Below are positions 6,392 through 14,417 of a DNA stretch of 31,421 bases, one piece after another. The number at the start of each line of letters is the position of its first letter. Position 1 is the first letter of the stretch. Where the stretch lies: contig CAMPJY010000011.1 of NCBI GenBank assembly GCA_946887025.1, forward strand, positions 1 through 31,421, in the 5' to 3' direction. The translations under genes were made by a program, and so were the position numbers. Below the pieces are notes generated by a model. It was not told where the DNA came from. It searched no databases and saw nothing but the letters and a program-made list of their open reading frames with translations. The DNA is from an uncultured Salinimicrobium sp. GTDB taxonomy: Bacteria > Bacteroidota > Bacteroidia > Flavobacteriales > Flavobacteriaceae.

Positions 6392-7500
6392 GAGATGGTT
6401 TGGTTGAGCGTGTGGGGGCGGACACATAGGTCCGCCCTTACGAGGTGGTGGGGGTAGAGACGTAGGTTTGCCTGGACGAGGTATTGGGTGGGGTGGACGC
6501 GGTCCGCCCGGACGATGCGGTGCCAGAGGTCAGTGAGGATTTCTTTTGCGTTTTCGGGTCTCTTTTCGACTTCCTCGACCTTGAGCTTACCGTTTTCGGA
6601 TTTAAGTCGGTAGCTGAAGGTGAAGGGGGAGCCTTCCTTATAGGGATTCTGCTGCCCGAAGCGCAGGTCGTTGAAATACAGGTCTCCGTCCTTTTCAGTG
6701 ATTACGTACCAGCCATTGGAGATATCAATGAGCCGCTGCACTTCAGGCTCCTGCTTCAGCTGTCCAAGATAGTCATGGTTTTTCGGGAAAGCCTTGAATC
6801 GCACCAACCTGTCAGTATCAAACAAAGAGTAACTTCCTATGAGATAATCCTCCTCCGTCTCCACATTTGCGGTCCAGAGGATGATGTTAAAGGGCGAAGG
6901 CTTGGTCTCAATGGCTGAATAAAAGATGCCTTGTTGGTCCAGACTGTTCTTGAAAACCGTAAAAGTATAGGTTTTCATTCCGAGGGCAAGCAGGAGATAG
7001 GCGCTGCTAACCAGGAGGCCCAATTTGTTATACCTTGCCCGTTTTGGATCCTCCTTTTTCCTGCGCATGGCCAGGATCAGGAAGATCAGGAAAGGAAGAG
7101 TGTAGAAGGGATCGATGACAAAAATAGTTTTAAATGCGAGTTCGATGTCAAACGGCCAGAATAGCTGGGTACCCCAGGTGGTGAAGGAATCCAGCAGCGG
7201 ATGGGTGAAAAGTCCCCAGAACATCAGCCAGGACCACTCCTTCCAGTCGGCGCCTTTCTCCCAACGGGAGATAAGCATTCCGAAGAGCGGCGCAAAAAGA
7301 ACAGAGAAAAGGATGGAATGCGTAAAGCCACGATGGATTTCAATAGCGGTTAGAGTATCAGTAAAATAGCCTGCAAAGGTATCCAGATCGGGGATGGTCC
7401 CGGCGATGGCGCCATAAAGCATGGCCTTATTACCGACTTTTTTACCAAGTACGGCTTCACCTACGGCGGCTCCTAAGACAATCTGGGTAAGGGAATCCAT
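6388..7500 (-). CDS. YdjM/DUF457 family membrane protein (putative metal-dependent hydrolase) with repeat-derived tail
   Basis: A 370-residue membrane protein. The N-terminal YdjM/DUF457 domain has MDSLTQIVLGAAVGEAV, the acidic motif PDLDT, the histidine motif HRGFTHS and THPLLDSFTTWGT, typical of the family that includes LexA-regulated E. coli YdjM. Several hydrophobic helices span about residues 1-180, followed by a soluble region. Residues 329-370 are anomalous: three 12-residue repeats (IVRADRVHPTQY, LVQANLRLYPHH, LVRADLCVRPHT) encoded by three 36-bp palindromic DNA units. This tail looks like an intergenic repeat that has been read into the gene. The stop overlaps the DUF885 start. The biochemical activity of the family is not established. 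Confidence 0.85.
   Translation of the reverse strand: MDSLTQIVLGAAVGEAVLGKKVGNKAMLYGAIAGTIPDLDTFAGYFTDTLTAIEIHRGFTHSILFSVLFAPLFGMLISRWEKGADWKEWSWLMFWGLFTHPLLDSFTTWGTQLFWPFDIELAFKTIFVIDPFYTLPFLIFLILAMRRKKEDPKRARYNKLGLLVSSAYLLLALGMKTYTFTVFKNSLDQQGIFYSAIETKPSPFNIILWTANVETEEDYLIGSYSLFDTDRLVRFKAFPKNHDYLGQLKQEPEVQRLIDISNGWYVITEKDGDLYFNDLRFGQQNPYKEGSPFTFSYRLKSENGKLKVEEVEKRPENAKEILTDLWHRIVRADRVHPTQYLVQANLRLYPHHLVRADLCVRPHTLNQTIS
6409..6516. repeat. Three tandem 36-bp palindromic units inside a coding 3' end
   Basis: Units at 6409-6444, 6445-6480 and 6481-6516 align without gaps, with conserved GGGG, TAGGT/GCGGT and GACGAG blocks. The outer two are hairpins: GGGCGGAC/GTCCGCCC (6416-6423 with 6430-6437) and GGGTGGAC/GTCCGCCC (6491-6498 with 6502-6509). 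The middle unit has decayed. The array ends 17 bp before the DUF885 ATG and encodes the last 42 residues of the YdjM-like protein. Confidence 0.8.
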
Positions 7501-7522
7501 TCTTTATTTAAATGTTTATTGA

Positions 7523-9295
7523 CTAATCTACTATCTCCATCTTCTTAAGAAGAAAAGAGGCATTCATATTCTGGCAGATTCCTTTTTTGAATCTGTAGTC
7601 GAAATTCAGCTCATTGTGCACGATCTCGGCATCAAAATAATAGTTCTCCACCTGCGGCAGCTCCTCTGCCACTTCGCAGAGGCTGAGATCATGCGTGGCG
7701 ATGATTCCGGTGGATCGTGAGCCTACCAGTTTTTCAATGAATTTCTTCGAGCCTATCGCCTTGTCGGTACTGTTGGTCCCCTTCAGGATCTCATCGAGAA
7801 TGATGAAGTATTTATCATTCTTGATCTCATCAACAATAAATTTCAGCCTTTTCAATTCAGAAAAGAAATAAGATTCATCATCGCTCAGCGAATCGGTGGT
7901 ACGCATACTCGTAATAAGCTTTATGGGGCTGTATGTACAGGATTCCGCACAGACAGGCAGTCCAATATTTGCCATGATAATATGAAGGGAAACTGTCCTG
8001 AGGAAGGTACTTTTCCCCGCCATATTGGCTCCGGTGATTATGAAAAACTGTTCCTTTTCGATAGATAGATCGTTGGCGATCCGTTTTTCCGGATCAAGGA
8101 GGGGATGTGCCAGGGCTTTGGCTTCGGTGATATGGGAATCTGAATTCGGCTCAGGAAAAGCATAGCCGGGATGGTTGAAACTGAAATTTCCAAGTGAGTT
8201 GTAGGCGTCGAAGAATTCAAGAACTTCAAAACAGGTCTCTACCTGATTGCCATAGCGGGAGATCCATTTTTCCAGTTTGTGGGATTGTCGCAGGTCCCAG
8301 AGGAGAAAACCATTCCCCAGTATCCCAAAAAGCATGTTGTTGCGCTGGTCCAGGGAATCTATGGCCTTTGAAAATTTCCTGAGAATTGCAGAAACCTGCT
8401 GTTCCTCTGAGTGGATCCTGAATTTTTTGTTCTTCAGGATCTCCGAATTAAACCCCGTACTCTCTATCAGTCCCAGCAATTGGTAATATTGATGGAAAGT
8501 ATCCTGTACCTCGCTTACATGAGAGGAGAGCTGATTCACTTTCTTGAGGTAAATTCCAGTAATGCCAAGTCCCATAAAGAACCAGATGCCTAAGGTGATT
8601 CCGGAGATGAAGTCGAAGAAGAAAGCTGCAATTGCTGCAATGGAGATAATCGAAAAAACTGTTGGCAACCAGCTCATAATTCCTGGAACGAAGGTTTTGT
8701 AATTCCTGAACCAGTCCATGATGACCAGGGAATTGGTTTTGGTTTTCACCAGCACCGCGATGGCAGAGAAATTCTGCCGCCAGTCCGCCTTTTCGGCCAG
8801 TTCTTTTATGGCCTCCTGTTTTTCTTCAATAGAATCGATGGTATTTTCCAAAAGAAGGGTTGCCAGTTTCTTTGTCCCTTCTTTCAAGGCCGTGCGGTTC
8901 AGATACTGGAAGAAGGAAGCCCTCCCGAAAAGATCTACATCCTGACTGAATGGATGCAGGGGATCTTCAAATTCCTCCCCGGTTGGCATATGTTGAAAAT
9001 CCCGTTTCAGCACCCGGAGCTCATTCTTGTTGATATTAATGAGCTCCCGATATTTATCGCGGTTGTACTTAAGGTCGGTGTGTCTGGAAACGAGGAAAAG
9101 GAAGATCCCAATGCCCACCAAAAGGACGGGTAGCAAGACACTCAGGTTTTTGAAGAAAAAATACACCAGGAATGCAATGGCCAGAAAAACAAGCAACCTG
9201 AACAGGCTGGAAAGCGCAAGTTTATTTGATGCAGCAGTCAGGTTCTTCTGATATTTCTCAATCTGGCTGTTATAGAATTCGGATGGTTTATTCAT
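7523..9295 (-). CDS. Membrane-anchored MutS-like ATPase
   Basis: A 590-residue protein with a C-terminal MutS family ATPase domain: Walker A GANMAGKST (residues 422-430), Walker B FIILDEILKGTNS with D501-E502, and ATHDLSLCEVA. The core/lever region precedes it. The mismatch-recognition and connector domains of true MutS are missing. Instead there are two hydrophobic segments at about residues 30-70 and a further hydrophobic pair at about 205-250, so the protein is probably anchored in the inner membrane. This MutS-like membrane type is common in Bacteroidota but has no assigned function; I would not call it a mismatch-repair protein. Its ATG overlaps the stop of the MmcQ/YjbR gene (ATGA). Confidence 0.85.
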   Translation of the reverse strand: MNKPSEFYNSQIEKYQKNLTAASNKLALSSLFRLLVFLAIAFLVYFFFKNLSVLLPVLLVGIGIFLFLVSRHTDLKYNRDKYRELININKNELRVLKRDFQHMPTGEEFEDPLHPFSQDVDLFGRASFFQYLNRTALKEGTKKLATLLLENTIDSIEEKQEAIKELAEKADWRQNFSAIAVLVKTKTNSLVIMDWFRNYKTFVPGIMSWLPTVFSIISIAAIAAFFFDFISGITLGIWFFMGLGITGIYLKKVNQLSSHVSEVQDTFHQYYQLLGLIESTGFNSEILKNKKFRIHSEEQQVSAILRKFSKAIDSLDQRNNMLFGILGNGFLLWDLRQSHKLEKWISRYGNQVETCFEVLEFFDAYNSLGNFSFNHPGYAFPEPNSDSHITEAKALAHPLLDPEKRIANDLSIEKEQFFIITGANMAGKSTFLRTVSLHIIMANIGLPVCAESCTYSPIKLITSMRTTDSLSDDESYFFSELKRLKFIVDEIKNDKYFIILDEILKGTNSTDKAIGSKKFIEKLVGSRSTGIIATHDLSLCEVAEELPQVENYYFDAEIVHNELNFDYRFKKGICQNMNASFLLKKMEIVD

Positions 9296-9651
9296 TCAAG
9301 ATCTTTTAATTGCTGTTGCAGTTTCTTCGTCATCCCCTTTACCACCAGTTCATAGGAGTGGTCTATCAGTTCCTTAAGCAGTACAGGCGGCAGGGTTTCG
9401 GCCTGGACGCTGTTCCAGTGAATTTTGCTCATGTGGTAGGCGCCAGTGATCAGTCCGTCGTATTCTTCCCTCAGCTCCATGGCCCTGTCGGGATCGCATT
9501 TAAGACTGATGATCAGGGGAAAACTGTCCAGGCTTAGCAGGGCGAACATTTTACCCATGACCTTAAAGACAAGGTTGTCGGGGCCGAAAGGCAGTTCCTC
9601 GGTCACTCCCTTATGGGAAAGGCAATAGTCGCGACAAGCTTCAATATCCAT
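9292..9651 (-). CDS. MmcQ/YjbR family protein
   Basis: A 119-residue soluble protein of the MmcQ/YjbR (CyaY-like fold) family. Recognisable segments are the N-terminal DIEACRDYCLSHKGVTEELPF, the central KVMGKMFALLSL, PLIISLKCDPDRA, and the C-terminal HMSKIHWNSVQ...ELIDHSYELV. The length is normal. A DNA-binding role has been suggested for the family but is not firmly shown. It is translationally coupled to the downstream MutS-like ATPase and lies 10 bp after the cyclase-family gene. Confidence 0.9.
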   Translation of the reverse strand: MDIEACRDYCLSHKGVTEELPFGPDNLVFKVMGKMFALLSLDSFPLIISLKCDPDRAMELREEYDGLITGAYHMSKIHWNSVQAETLPPVLLKELIDHSYELVVKGMTKKLQQQLKDLE

Positions 9652-9661
9652 TATATTTTTT

Positions 9662-10408
9662 TCATTCTATTTTATACAGTACCGGTTTACTGGGTGCGGC
9701 ATCGTTTTCGAAGGAGGCGATCTGTAAATTTAAAAAATATCGGCCATCTTCGATTTTGGAGGGGGCATAAATGAGTTCCGTGATGGTGGCATCCATTCGG
9801 GTATTCTTTGGGTAGTTCCAAAAAGCCTTATGCGCGAGCAGTTTTCCTTCATCTTTCTCCTTGTCCACCGATGGAAGGTCGATCAACAGGTGCTTTACTC
9901 CGCAGTCCCTGATATATTTTGCAGCCTCCTCCTCCAGGTAGGCCCAGTTGGTATGCGAATAATGTTTGGACCGCTTAAAAATGCTGTTGGGCAGGGTCCT
10001 GATAATAAGGGCTTCCACCTCCCCGGATTGCAACTGCTTTTCCAGCTGCTTTTCCGTGATCACCAGGTCCTCCCCTTTCTGCTGCGGCTCCAGGGTGATA
10101 AGTTTCGCAGGAAACATAAAGGTTTTCAGAGAGTCGTTGATGCTGTGGAATTCAGGGGTGATATGGCCGACGCACTCGGTATGGGTGCCATGCCCGTGGG
10201 GATTGAAGTAGATATTGTTGAAGTTGGTAGAGGACCCCTGGCTGACCTTTCCGATCCATTCCCCTTCCCGCACCGGTTCTATTCGGGGAGACTTCAGGTA
10301 CCAGGCAATGGGATTCCTGTCATCCCCGCGCAGGGTCAGGGAGATATCCAGGGGTTTGGAAAGATCTATGGAATATTGTTGCTGGCGGTATTCTATGGTG
10401 GTTTTCAT
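9662..10408 (-). CDS. Cyclase-family (kynurenine formamidase-like) metal-dependent hydrolase
   Basis: A 248-residue protein of the PF04199 cyclase/kynurenine formamidase-like family. The metal-binding segment is H71-G-H73-G-T-H76-T-E78-C-V-G-H82, where the usual family motif is HxGTHxDxPxH. The spacing of the first His is altered and the Asp is Glu, so it belongs to a divergent subgroup rather than being a proven KynB. Further conserved parts are LLIDLPSVD and the final TITELIYAP. There is no signal peptide. There are no tryptophan-catabolism genes around it. It sits 25 bp after hemW and 10 bp before the MmcQ/YjbR gene. Confidence 0.82.
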   Translation of the reverse strand: MKTTIEYRQQQYSIDLSKPLDISLTLRGDDRNPIAWYLKSPRIEPVREGEWIGKVSQGSSTNFNNIYFNPHGHGTHTECVGHITPEFHSINDSLKTFMFPAKLITLEPQQKGEDLVITEKQLEKQLQSGEVEALIIRTLPNSIFKRSKHYSHTNWAYLEEEAAKYIRDCGVKHLLIDLPSVDKEKDEGKLLAHKAFWNYPKNTRMDATITELIYAPSKIEDGRYFLNLQIASFENDAAPSKPVLYKIE

Positions 10409-10418
10409 TGGTTTCGAA

Positions 10419-10446
10419 TTCTGAATTCTGAATTCAGAATTCAGAA
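10419..10446. repeat. 28-bp perfect palindrome built of 7-bp units
   Basis: A perfect 28-bp palindrome centred between 10432 and 10433. It is made of four consecutive GAATTCW units starting at 10416, 10423, 10430 and 10437. It covers the hemW stop codon (10434-10436) and the short gap before the cyclase-family gene. No T-run follows, so terminator function is uncertain. Confidence 0.85.
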
Positions 10447-11579
10447 CTGGAATTCAAATCTACCAAAAACAATTCAGCAGCAATCCCGTCACTTAAAAAT
10501 TTTGCTTTCCTGGAAATGAACAGAGAACCCCTTTCCTGCTCCATCAGGCCTTTTTTAAGCAACGGCTGGGCTTCTTTTATTAGATATTCCGCATACTCGG
10601 GCCCAAAATCCTCTTCTACCTCCTTAAGCAGGATTCCCCATTTGGTGCGCAGACGGGTCATGATATATTCATTATACCGATCCCGAGGGCTCAGGACCTC
10701 ACGTTCCGAAGGGAGCTCCCCCTTCTCGATGGACTTAATGTACAGGGTATTGTTACTGATGTTCCAGGTTCGTGCTGTGCCGTCGAAGGAATGGGCTGAA
10801 GGGCCGATTCCCAGATAGGATTTCCCGAACCAGTAGGCCGTATTGTTTCTGGAGTAATACCCGGGTTTCCCGAAATTGGAAAATTCATAATTCTCAAACC
10901 CCTCTTTCTCCAGTTTCGACACCATAATTTCATAATGTTCCTTTGCCAGCTCCTCTTCCACGGGAGCTATCTTACCTTTTTCTATCAATGACTTCAAGGC
11001 AGTTCTGTCTTCCACGGTTAGGGCATAACTTGAGATATGTGGGACTCCAAGTTCCAGGGCAATTTGGAGATTCTTTTCCCATCGCTCGTTACTCAGGCCA
11101 GGGATCCCGTAAATGAGATCGAGGGAAATGTTATCAAAATACCTTTTCGCATTTTTAATGGAATCCAGCGCCTCTACAGCATTGTGGGCACGGTTCATTA
11201 GGAGCAGGTCCTCTTCAAAAAAGGATTGTACTCCGATGCTAAGGCGATTTATCGGGGATGCGGCCAGTATGGCCAGGGTTTCTTCAGAAAGGTCGTCGGG
11301 ATTGGCTTCCATGGTAACCTCAACATCTGCAGAAATAGAAAAAAGGGAGTAGATGGTTTCGAAGATCATTTTCAGTTCTTCAGGTGAAAGCAAAGAAGGG
11401 GTCCCGCCGCCAAAGTAGATGGTTTCCACAGGTCCCGTGATTTCTTCCTTTCGCAGTTCCAATTCCTTGCACAGGGCATCCACAAGGGCTCCCTTTTTCT
11501 TCAGGGAAGTAGAAAAATGGAAATCACAGTAGTGGCAGGCCTGTTTGCAAAAGGGAATATGTAGGTAGATGCCTGGCAT
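10434..11579 (-). CDS. hemW: HemW, radical SAM heme chaperone
   Basis: A 381-residue radical SAM protein of the HemN/HemW family, close to the usual HemW length of about 378. The [4Fe-4S]/SAM cysteines are C11, C15 and C18 in CKQACHYC. The fourth Cys found in true coproporphyrinogen dehydrogenase HemN (CxxxCxxCxC) is absent (Phe), which marks HemW. Other motifs are YFGGGTPSLL, EANPDDL, RLSIGVQSF and the DLIYGIPG strand; the C-terminal HemW domain follows from about residue 260. The last residues (SSSEF-stop) are encoded by the 28-bp palindrome. HemW delivers heme to target enzymes in the cytosol. Confidence 0.93.
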   Translation of the reverse strand: MPGIYLHIPFCKQACHYCDFHFSTSLKKKGALVDALCKELELRKEEITGPVETIYFGGGTPSLLSPEELKMIFETIYSLFSISADVEVTMEANPDDLSEETLAILAASPINRLSIGVQSFFEEDLLLMNRAHNAVEALDSIKNAKRYFDNISLDLIYGIPGLSNERWEKNLQIALELGVPHISSYALTVEDRTALKSLIEKGKIAPVEEELAKEHYEIMVSKLEKEGFENYEFSNFGKPGYYSRNNTAYWFGKSYLGIGPSAHSFDGTARTWNISNNTLYIKSIEKGELPSEREVLSPRDRYNEYIMTRLRTKWGILLKEVEEDFGPEYAEYLIKEAQPLLKKGLMEQERGSLFISRKAKFLSDGIAAELFLVDLNSSSEF

Positions 11580-11588
11580 GTTTTTTAA

Positions 11589-11664
11589 TTTGGAAATTTG
11601 AAGATTTGAAGATTTGGAAATTGATCACATTTTCAAAATTTCCAAATCTCCAAATTTTCAAATT
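11589..11664. repeat. Iterated-arm hairpin of 8-bp units (TTTGRARA)
   Basis: Four tandem 8-mers TTTGGAAA, TTTGAAGA, TTTGAAGA, TTTGGAAA occupy 11589-11620. After a short centre come the inverted 8-mers TTTTCAAA (11630) and then TTTCCAAA, TCTCCAAA, TTTTCAAA (11639-11662). The best stem pairs 11595-11622 with 11637-11664, 26 of 28 positions matched. It fills the gap between ruvC and hemW. T-richness on both sides would allow terminator or attenuator function. Confidence 0.8.
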
Positions 11665-11666
11665 CA

Positions 11667-12218
11667 CTATCCTATCTTCTTCGGGTTCTGTTTGACAAAT
11701 GATTCCCAACCGGAATAACTTTTCCCTATTTCCACCCTTCCGGAATTGTAGAAATGGCAGACGGCAGCTGCAAGTCCATCGGTAGCATCCAGGTTCTTGG
11801 GAAGTGTTTTCAGGGCCAGGAGGCTTTGCAGCATTCGGGCCACCTGTTCCTTGCTGGCATTTCCATTCCCTGTGATCGCCATCTTTATTTTCTTTGGGGA
11901 ATATTCTGTCACGGGGATCTCCCTGCTCAGGCCGGCAGCCATGGCTACTCCCTGGGCACGGCCCAACTTGAGCATGGACTGTACATTCTTTCCGAAAAAG
12001 GGCGCCTCGATGGCAATTTCATCGGGATTGTAAGTGTCAATAAGTTCGATCGTCCTTTCAAAAATAAGTTTCAGCTTGAGATACGGATCCTCATATTTCT
12101 GAAGCTGCAGTTCATTGAGCTGCAGAAAAGTCATTTTCCTGTTCACCACCCTGATCAAACCAAATCCCATGATGGTGGTTCCGGGGTCTATGCCCAATAT
12201 GATTTTCTCGGTATTCAA
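11667..12218 (-). CDS. ruvC: RuvC Holliday junction resolvase
   Basis: A 183-residue crossover junction endodeoxyribonuclease. The catalytic acids are in place: D11 in GIDPGTT, E71 in AIEAPFFGKN, and D144 and D147 in LDATDGLAAA. KLGRAQGVA and SPKKIKMAITGNGNASKEQV are family-typical. It would act with RuvAB on Holliday junctions; ruvA and ruvB are not in this window. The start codon is TTG: no ATG or GTG lies in frame between the upstream stop at 12240-12242 and the conserved IDPG motif. It is the first gene of the seven-gene minus-strand run. Confidence 0.95.
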   Translation of the reverse strand: MNTEKIILGIDPGTTIMGFGLIRVVNRKMTFLQLNELQLQKYEDPYLKLKLIFERTIELIDTYNPDEIAIEAPFFGKNVQSMLKLGRAQGVAMAAGLSREIPVTEYSPKKIKMAITGNGNASKEQVARMLQSLLALKTLPKNLDATDGLAAAVCHFYNSGRVEIGKSYSGWESFVKQNPKKIG

Positions 12219-12283
12219 AAGCTTCGTATTATTGCAGGATTATTATTCACACTGAAAAGGAGACGCCGTTTCCTAAAAAACCT

Positions 12284-13252
12284 ATGTCGAACCTTTCGCA
12301 CAAAACTAATCAATTCTTAGTTGCACTCCTTAAAATCGCGGTGGTATTGGCGGCTGTATTTTTCATTGGTTATAAACTGACTTCCAACGATCAGCTGAAT
12401 TTCAGTTCCTTTCTGGCCAAGTTAAATGAATTTAAGGTTTTTTCCTTACTGAATATCGCAGTTCTTTTATTCCTGACCTTTTTAAACTGGCTTTTTGAAA
12501 TTAAAAAATGGCAGAAACTCAGCAGTGCCTTAATGAACAGGTCCGTCAGAAAGGCGACCAATGAAAGCCTTGCTTCCTTTACCGCTGCCATCTTCACCCC
12601 CAGCAGGATCGGGGAATACGGGGCGAAATCCCTGTACTACCCAAAAAGTGAAAGGAAGAAGGTCATCTTTCTGAACTTCGTGGGGAACATGACCCAGCTG
12701 TTCGTCACTTTTGTTTTTGGGATCATCGGAATGTGTTATCTGCTTTTTCAGGTGAATTTGCCGTTATACGGTTTAAATAGTGCCCTAATTCTGGTACTGC
12801 TTTTCTCCCCTTTCCTGCTCTACTGGCTTATCAGGAAGTTCAACCTGAGGATCAAGGGGTATTCCGTAAGGAAACTTGAGAAATCCTTTAAATTGATCTC
12901 CAATGAGATTCAGTGGAAGACACTGTATTACGCCAGCCTTCGCTATATCATTTTTACCCATCAGTTCTACTTTCTGCTACTGGTCTTCAATGTGGACCTT
13001 CCTTATTTTCTCCTGATTTCAGCTGTTTTCTCCACCTATTTCCTGGCTTCCCTTATTCCCACCATGCTGATCTTTGATGCCGTAATAAAGGGTGGTTTCG
13101 GAGTGATGGTTTTGGGATATCTGGGCGTTCCGGAAATTGTGGTGCTGGTAATAGTCCTCGCGGTGTGGATCCTTAATTTCGGCCTTCCGGCCCTGCTGGG
13201 AAGTTATTATGTGCTGAGATACAAGCCTCAAATTCAAAATCTGGTCCATTGA
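12284..13252 (+). CDS. Flippase-like/LPG-synthase-TM family integral membrane protein
   Basis: A 322-residue polytopic membrane protein with about eight hydrophobic segments. It resembles the lysylphosphatidylglycerol synthase TM / flippase-like (UPF0104) family, including the conserved FTPSRIGEYGAKSLYYPKSERKK loop region and the late LASLIPTMLIFDAVIKGGFGV segment. The catalytic domain of MprF is absent, so it is a stand-alone membrane module. Its TGA overlaps the TTG start of the following GT2 gene, which suggests a shared role in lipid-linked glycan or polar-lipid synthesis; the substrate is unknown. The ATG start is followed directly by the first helix. Confidence 0.82.
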   Translation: MSNLSHKTNQFLVALLKIAVVLAAVFFIGYKLTSNDQLNFSSFLAKLNEFKVFSLLNIAVLLFLTFLNWLFEIKKWQKLSSALMNRSVRKATNESLASFTAAIFTPSRIGEYGAKSLYYPKSERKKVIFLNFVGNMTQLFVTFVFGIIGMCYLLFQVNLPLYGLNSALILVLLFSPFLLYWLIRKFNLRIKGYSVRKLEKSFKLISNEIQWKTLYYASLRYIIFTHQFYFLLLVFNVDLPYFLLISAVFSTYFLASLIPTMLIFDAVIKGGFGVMVLGYLGVPEIVVLVIVLAVWILNFGLPALLGSYYVLRYKPQIQNLVH

Positions 13253-14370
13253 TCTGGGCCTTTGGCATAATCACCCTGATCTATCTGTTACTCATGCTGT
13301 TCCTGCTGTTCGGCTTCGGGAAAGTCCCCGAACCAGGGGAATCAGAAAAAGCGTCCACCACTTTTTCCATCATAGTTCCCTTCCGGAACGAGGCTGAGAA
13401 CTTACCAGCCCTTCTCTCCTCCTTGAAGGAACTCAGTTACCCAAAGGACTTGTTTCAGGTTATATTGGTGAATGATGCCTCTGAAGACAGTTCAATAAAG
13501 ATCTGTAATGATTTAATAGCGGATACTCCCGAAATGCAGGTGAAGCTGGTGAATTCCCTTGAACGGACCGGGTCTCCCAAGAAGGATGCCGTGGAAACGG
13601 GAATAGGAGTGGCCTGCTTCGATTACATACTTACCACAGATGCCGATTGTCTGGTTCCGAGGGATTGGTTGTTAGCTTATAACACTATTATCCGGCAGAC
13701 TGCTGCAGATATGGTTTCCGGGCCTGTTGCGATCAGAAATGGAAATAGTATGTTATCCAGATTTCAGGAAATTGACTTTTTCAGTCTGCAGACCGCCACT
13801 ATTGGTGCTTTTGGTATTGATAATCCCTTTATGTGCAACGGCGCCAACCTGTGTTATCGGAAGAAGGTTTTCCTCCAGGTGCAGGGTTTTGAGGGGAATG
13901 AGAAGATCGCCAGCGGGGATGATATTTTCCTGTTGGAGAAAATCAAAGCTGCAGGAGGGAAGACAGCCTTTCTAAAAGATCCGGCTGCCATAGTTATCAC
14001 AAAGCCTCAGGATAATCTCCACAAGCTTTTTATGCAGAGGATCCGCTGGGCAGCAAAGACTACGGCCTATTCCAGTCTGTTTCCCAAGCTGATCGGGATC
14101 TCTGTTTTTCTTATGAACCTTTCTATTGTTGCAGGAGTCTTACTTTGGATCATGGGTGTTAATATAAAACAGCCACTCCTCCTGGCTTTCCTGGTGAAAT
14201 TCAATATAGACTTTATCCTTATCTACCGCGGGGCTCATTTTTTCAGCAGCGAACACAGCATGAAAAATTACATCTGGGCAAGTGCACTCTACCCATTTTT
14301 CTGTTCTGCGGTGGTTGTACTTTCAGGATTATCCGGATTTCAGTGGAAAGGCAGAAATTTCAGAAAGTAA
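13249..14370 (+). CDS. Family 2 glycosyltransferase, membrane-bound
   Basis: A 373-residue GT2 enzyme. It has one N-terminal helix (about residues 3-22), a GT-A domain beginning FSIIVPFRNEAENLPALL, the nucleotide-sugar/metal motif D131-A-D133 in TTDADC, an acceptor-side GDDIFLL (D224-D225), Q263-R-I-R-W267 (the QxxRW-like motif of processive GT2 enzymes), then about three C-terminal helices. The start is a TTG whose last bases overlap the preceding TGA (TTGA), arguing for coupled translation with the flippase-like protein. The next in-frame Met lies inside the first membrane helix. The sugar and acceptor cannot be predicted. Confidence 0.88.
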   Translation: MIWAFGIITLIYLLLMLFLLFGFGKVPEPGESEKASTTFSIIVPFRNEAENLPALLSSLKELSYPKDLFQVILVNDASEDSSIKICNDLIADTPEMQVKLVNSLERTGSPKKDAVETGIGVACFDYILTTDADCLVPRDWLLAYNTIIRQTAADMVSGPVAIRNGNSMLSRFQEIDFFSLQTATIGAFGIDNPFMCNGANLCYRKKVFLQVQGFEGNEKIASGDDIFLLEKIKAAGGKTAFLKDPAAIVITKPQDNLHKLFMQRIRWAAKTTAYSSLFPKLIGISVFLMNLSIVAGVLLWIMGVNIKQPLLLAFLVKFNIDFILIYRGAHFFSSEHSMKNYIWASALYPFFCSAVVVLSGLSGFQWKGRNFRK

Positions 14371-14390
14371 TCCCGCTTTATTTTTTTTAG

Positions 14391-14398
14391 TATCTTTA
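14391..14398 (+). promoter_or_regulatory. Possible -7 element of the 293-residue outer-membrane-like protein gene
   Basis: TATCTTTA (one base off TAnnTTTG) lies 19 bases before the ATG at 14418, just after the glycosyltransferase stop. It is preceded by a T-rich tract with no TTTG at -33. Confidence 0.3.
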
Positions 14399-14417
14399 AT
14401 TACCTACAGCCCTAGCA

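Noticed and set aside
9830..10519. A 229-codon plus-strand frame over the cyclase-family gene.
   Set aside because: It is opposite to a gene with family motifs and runs through the palindrome into hemW; no protein features were seen.
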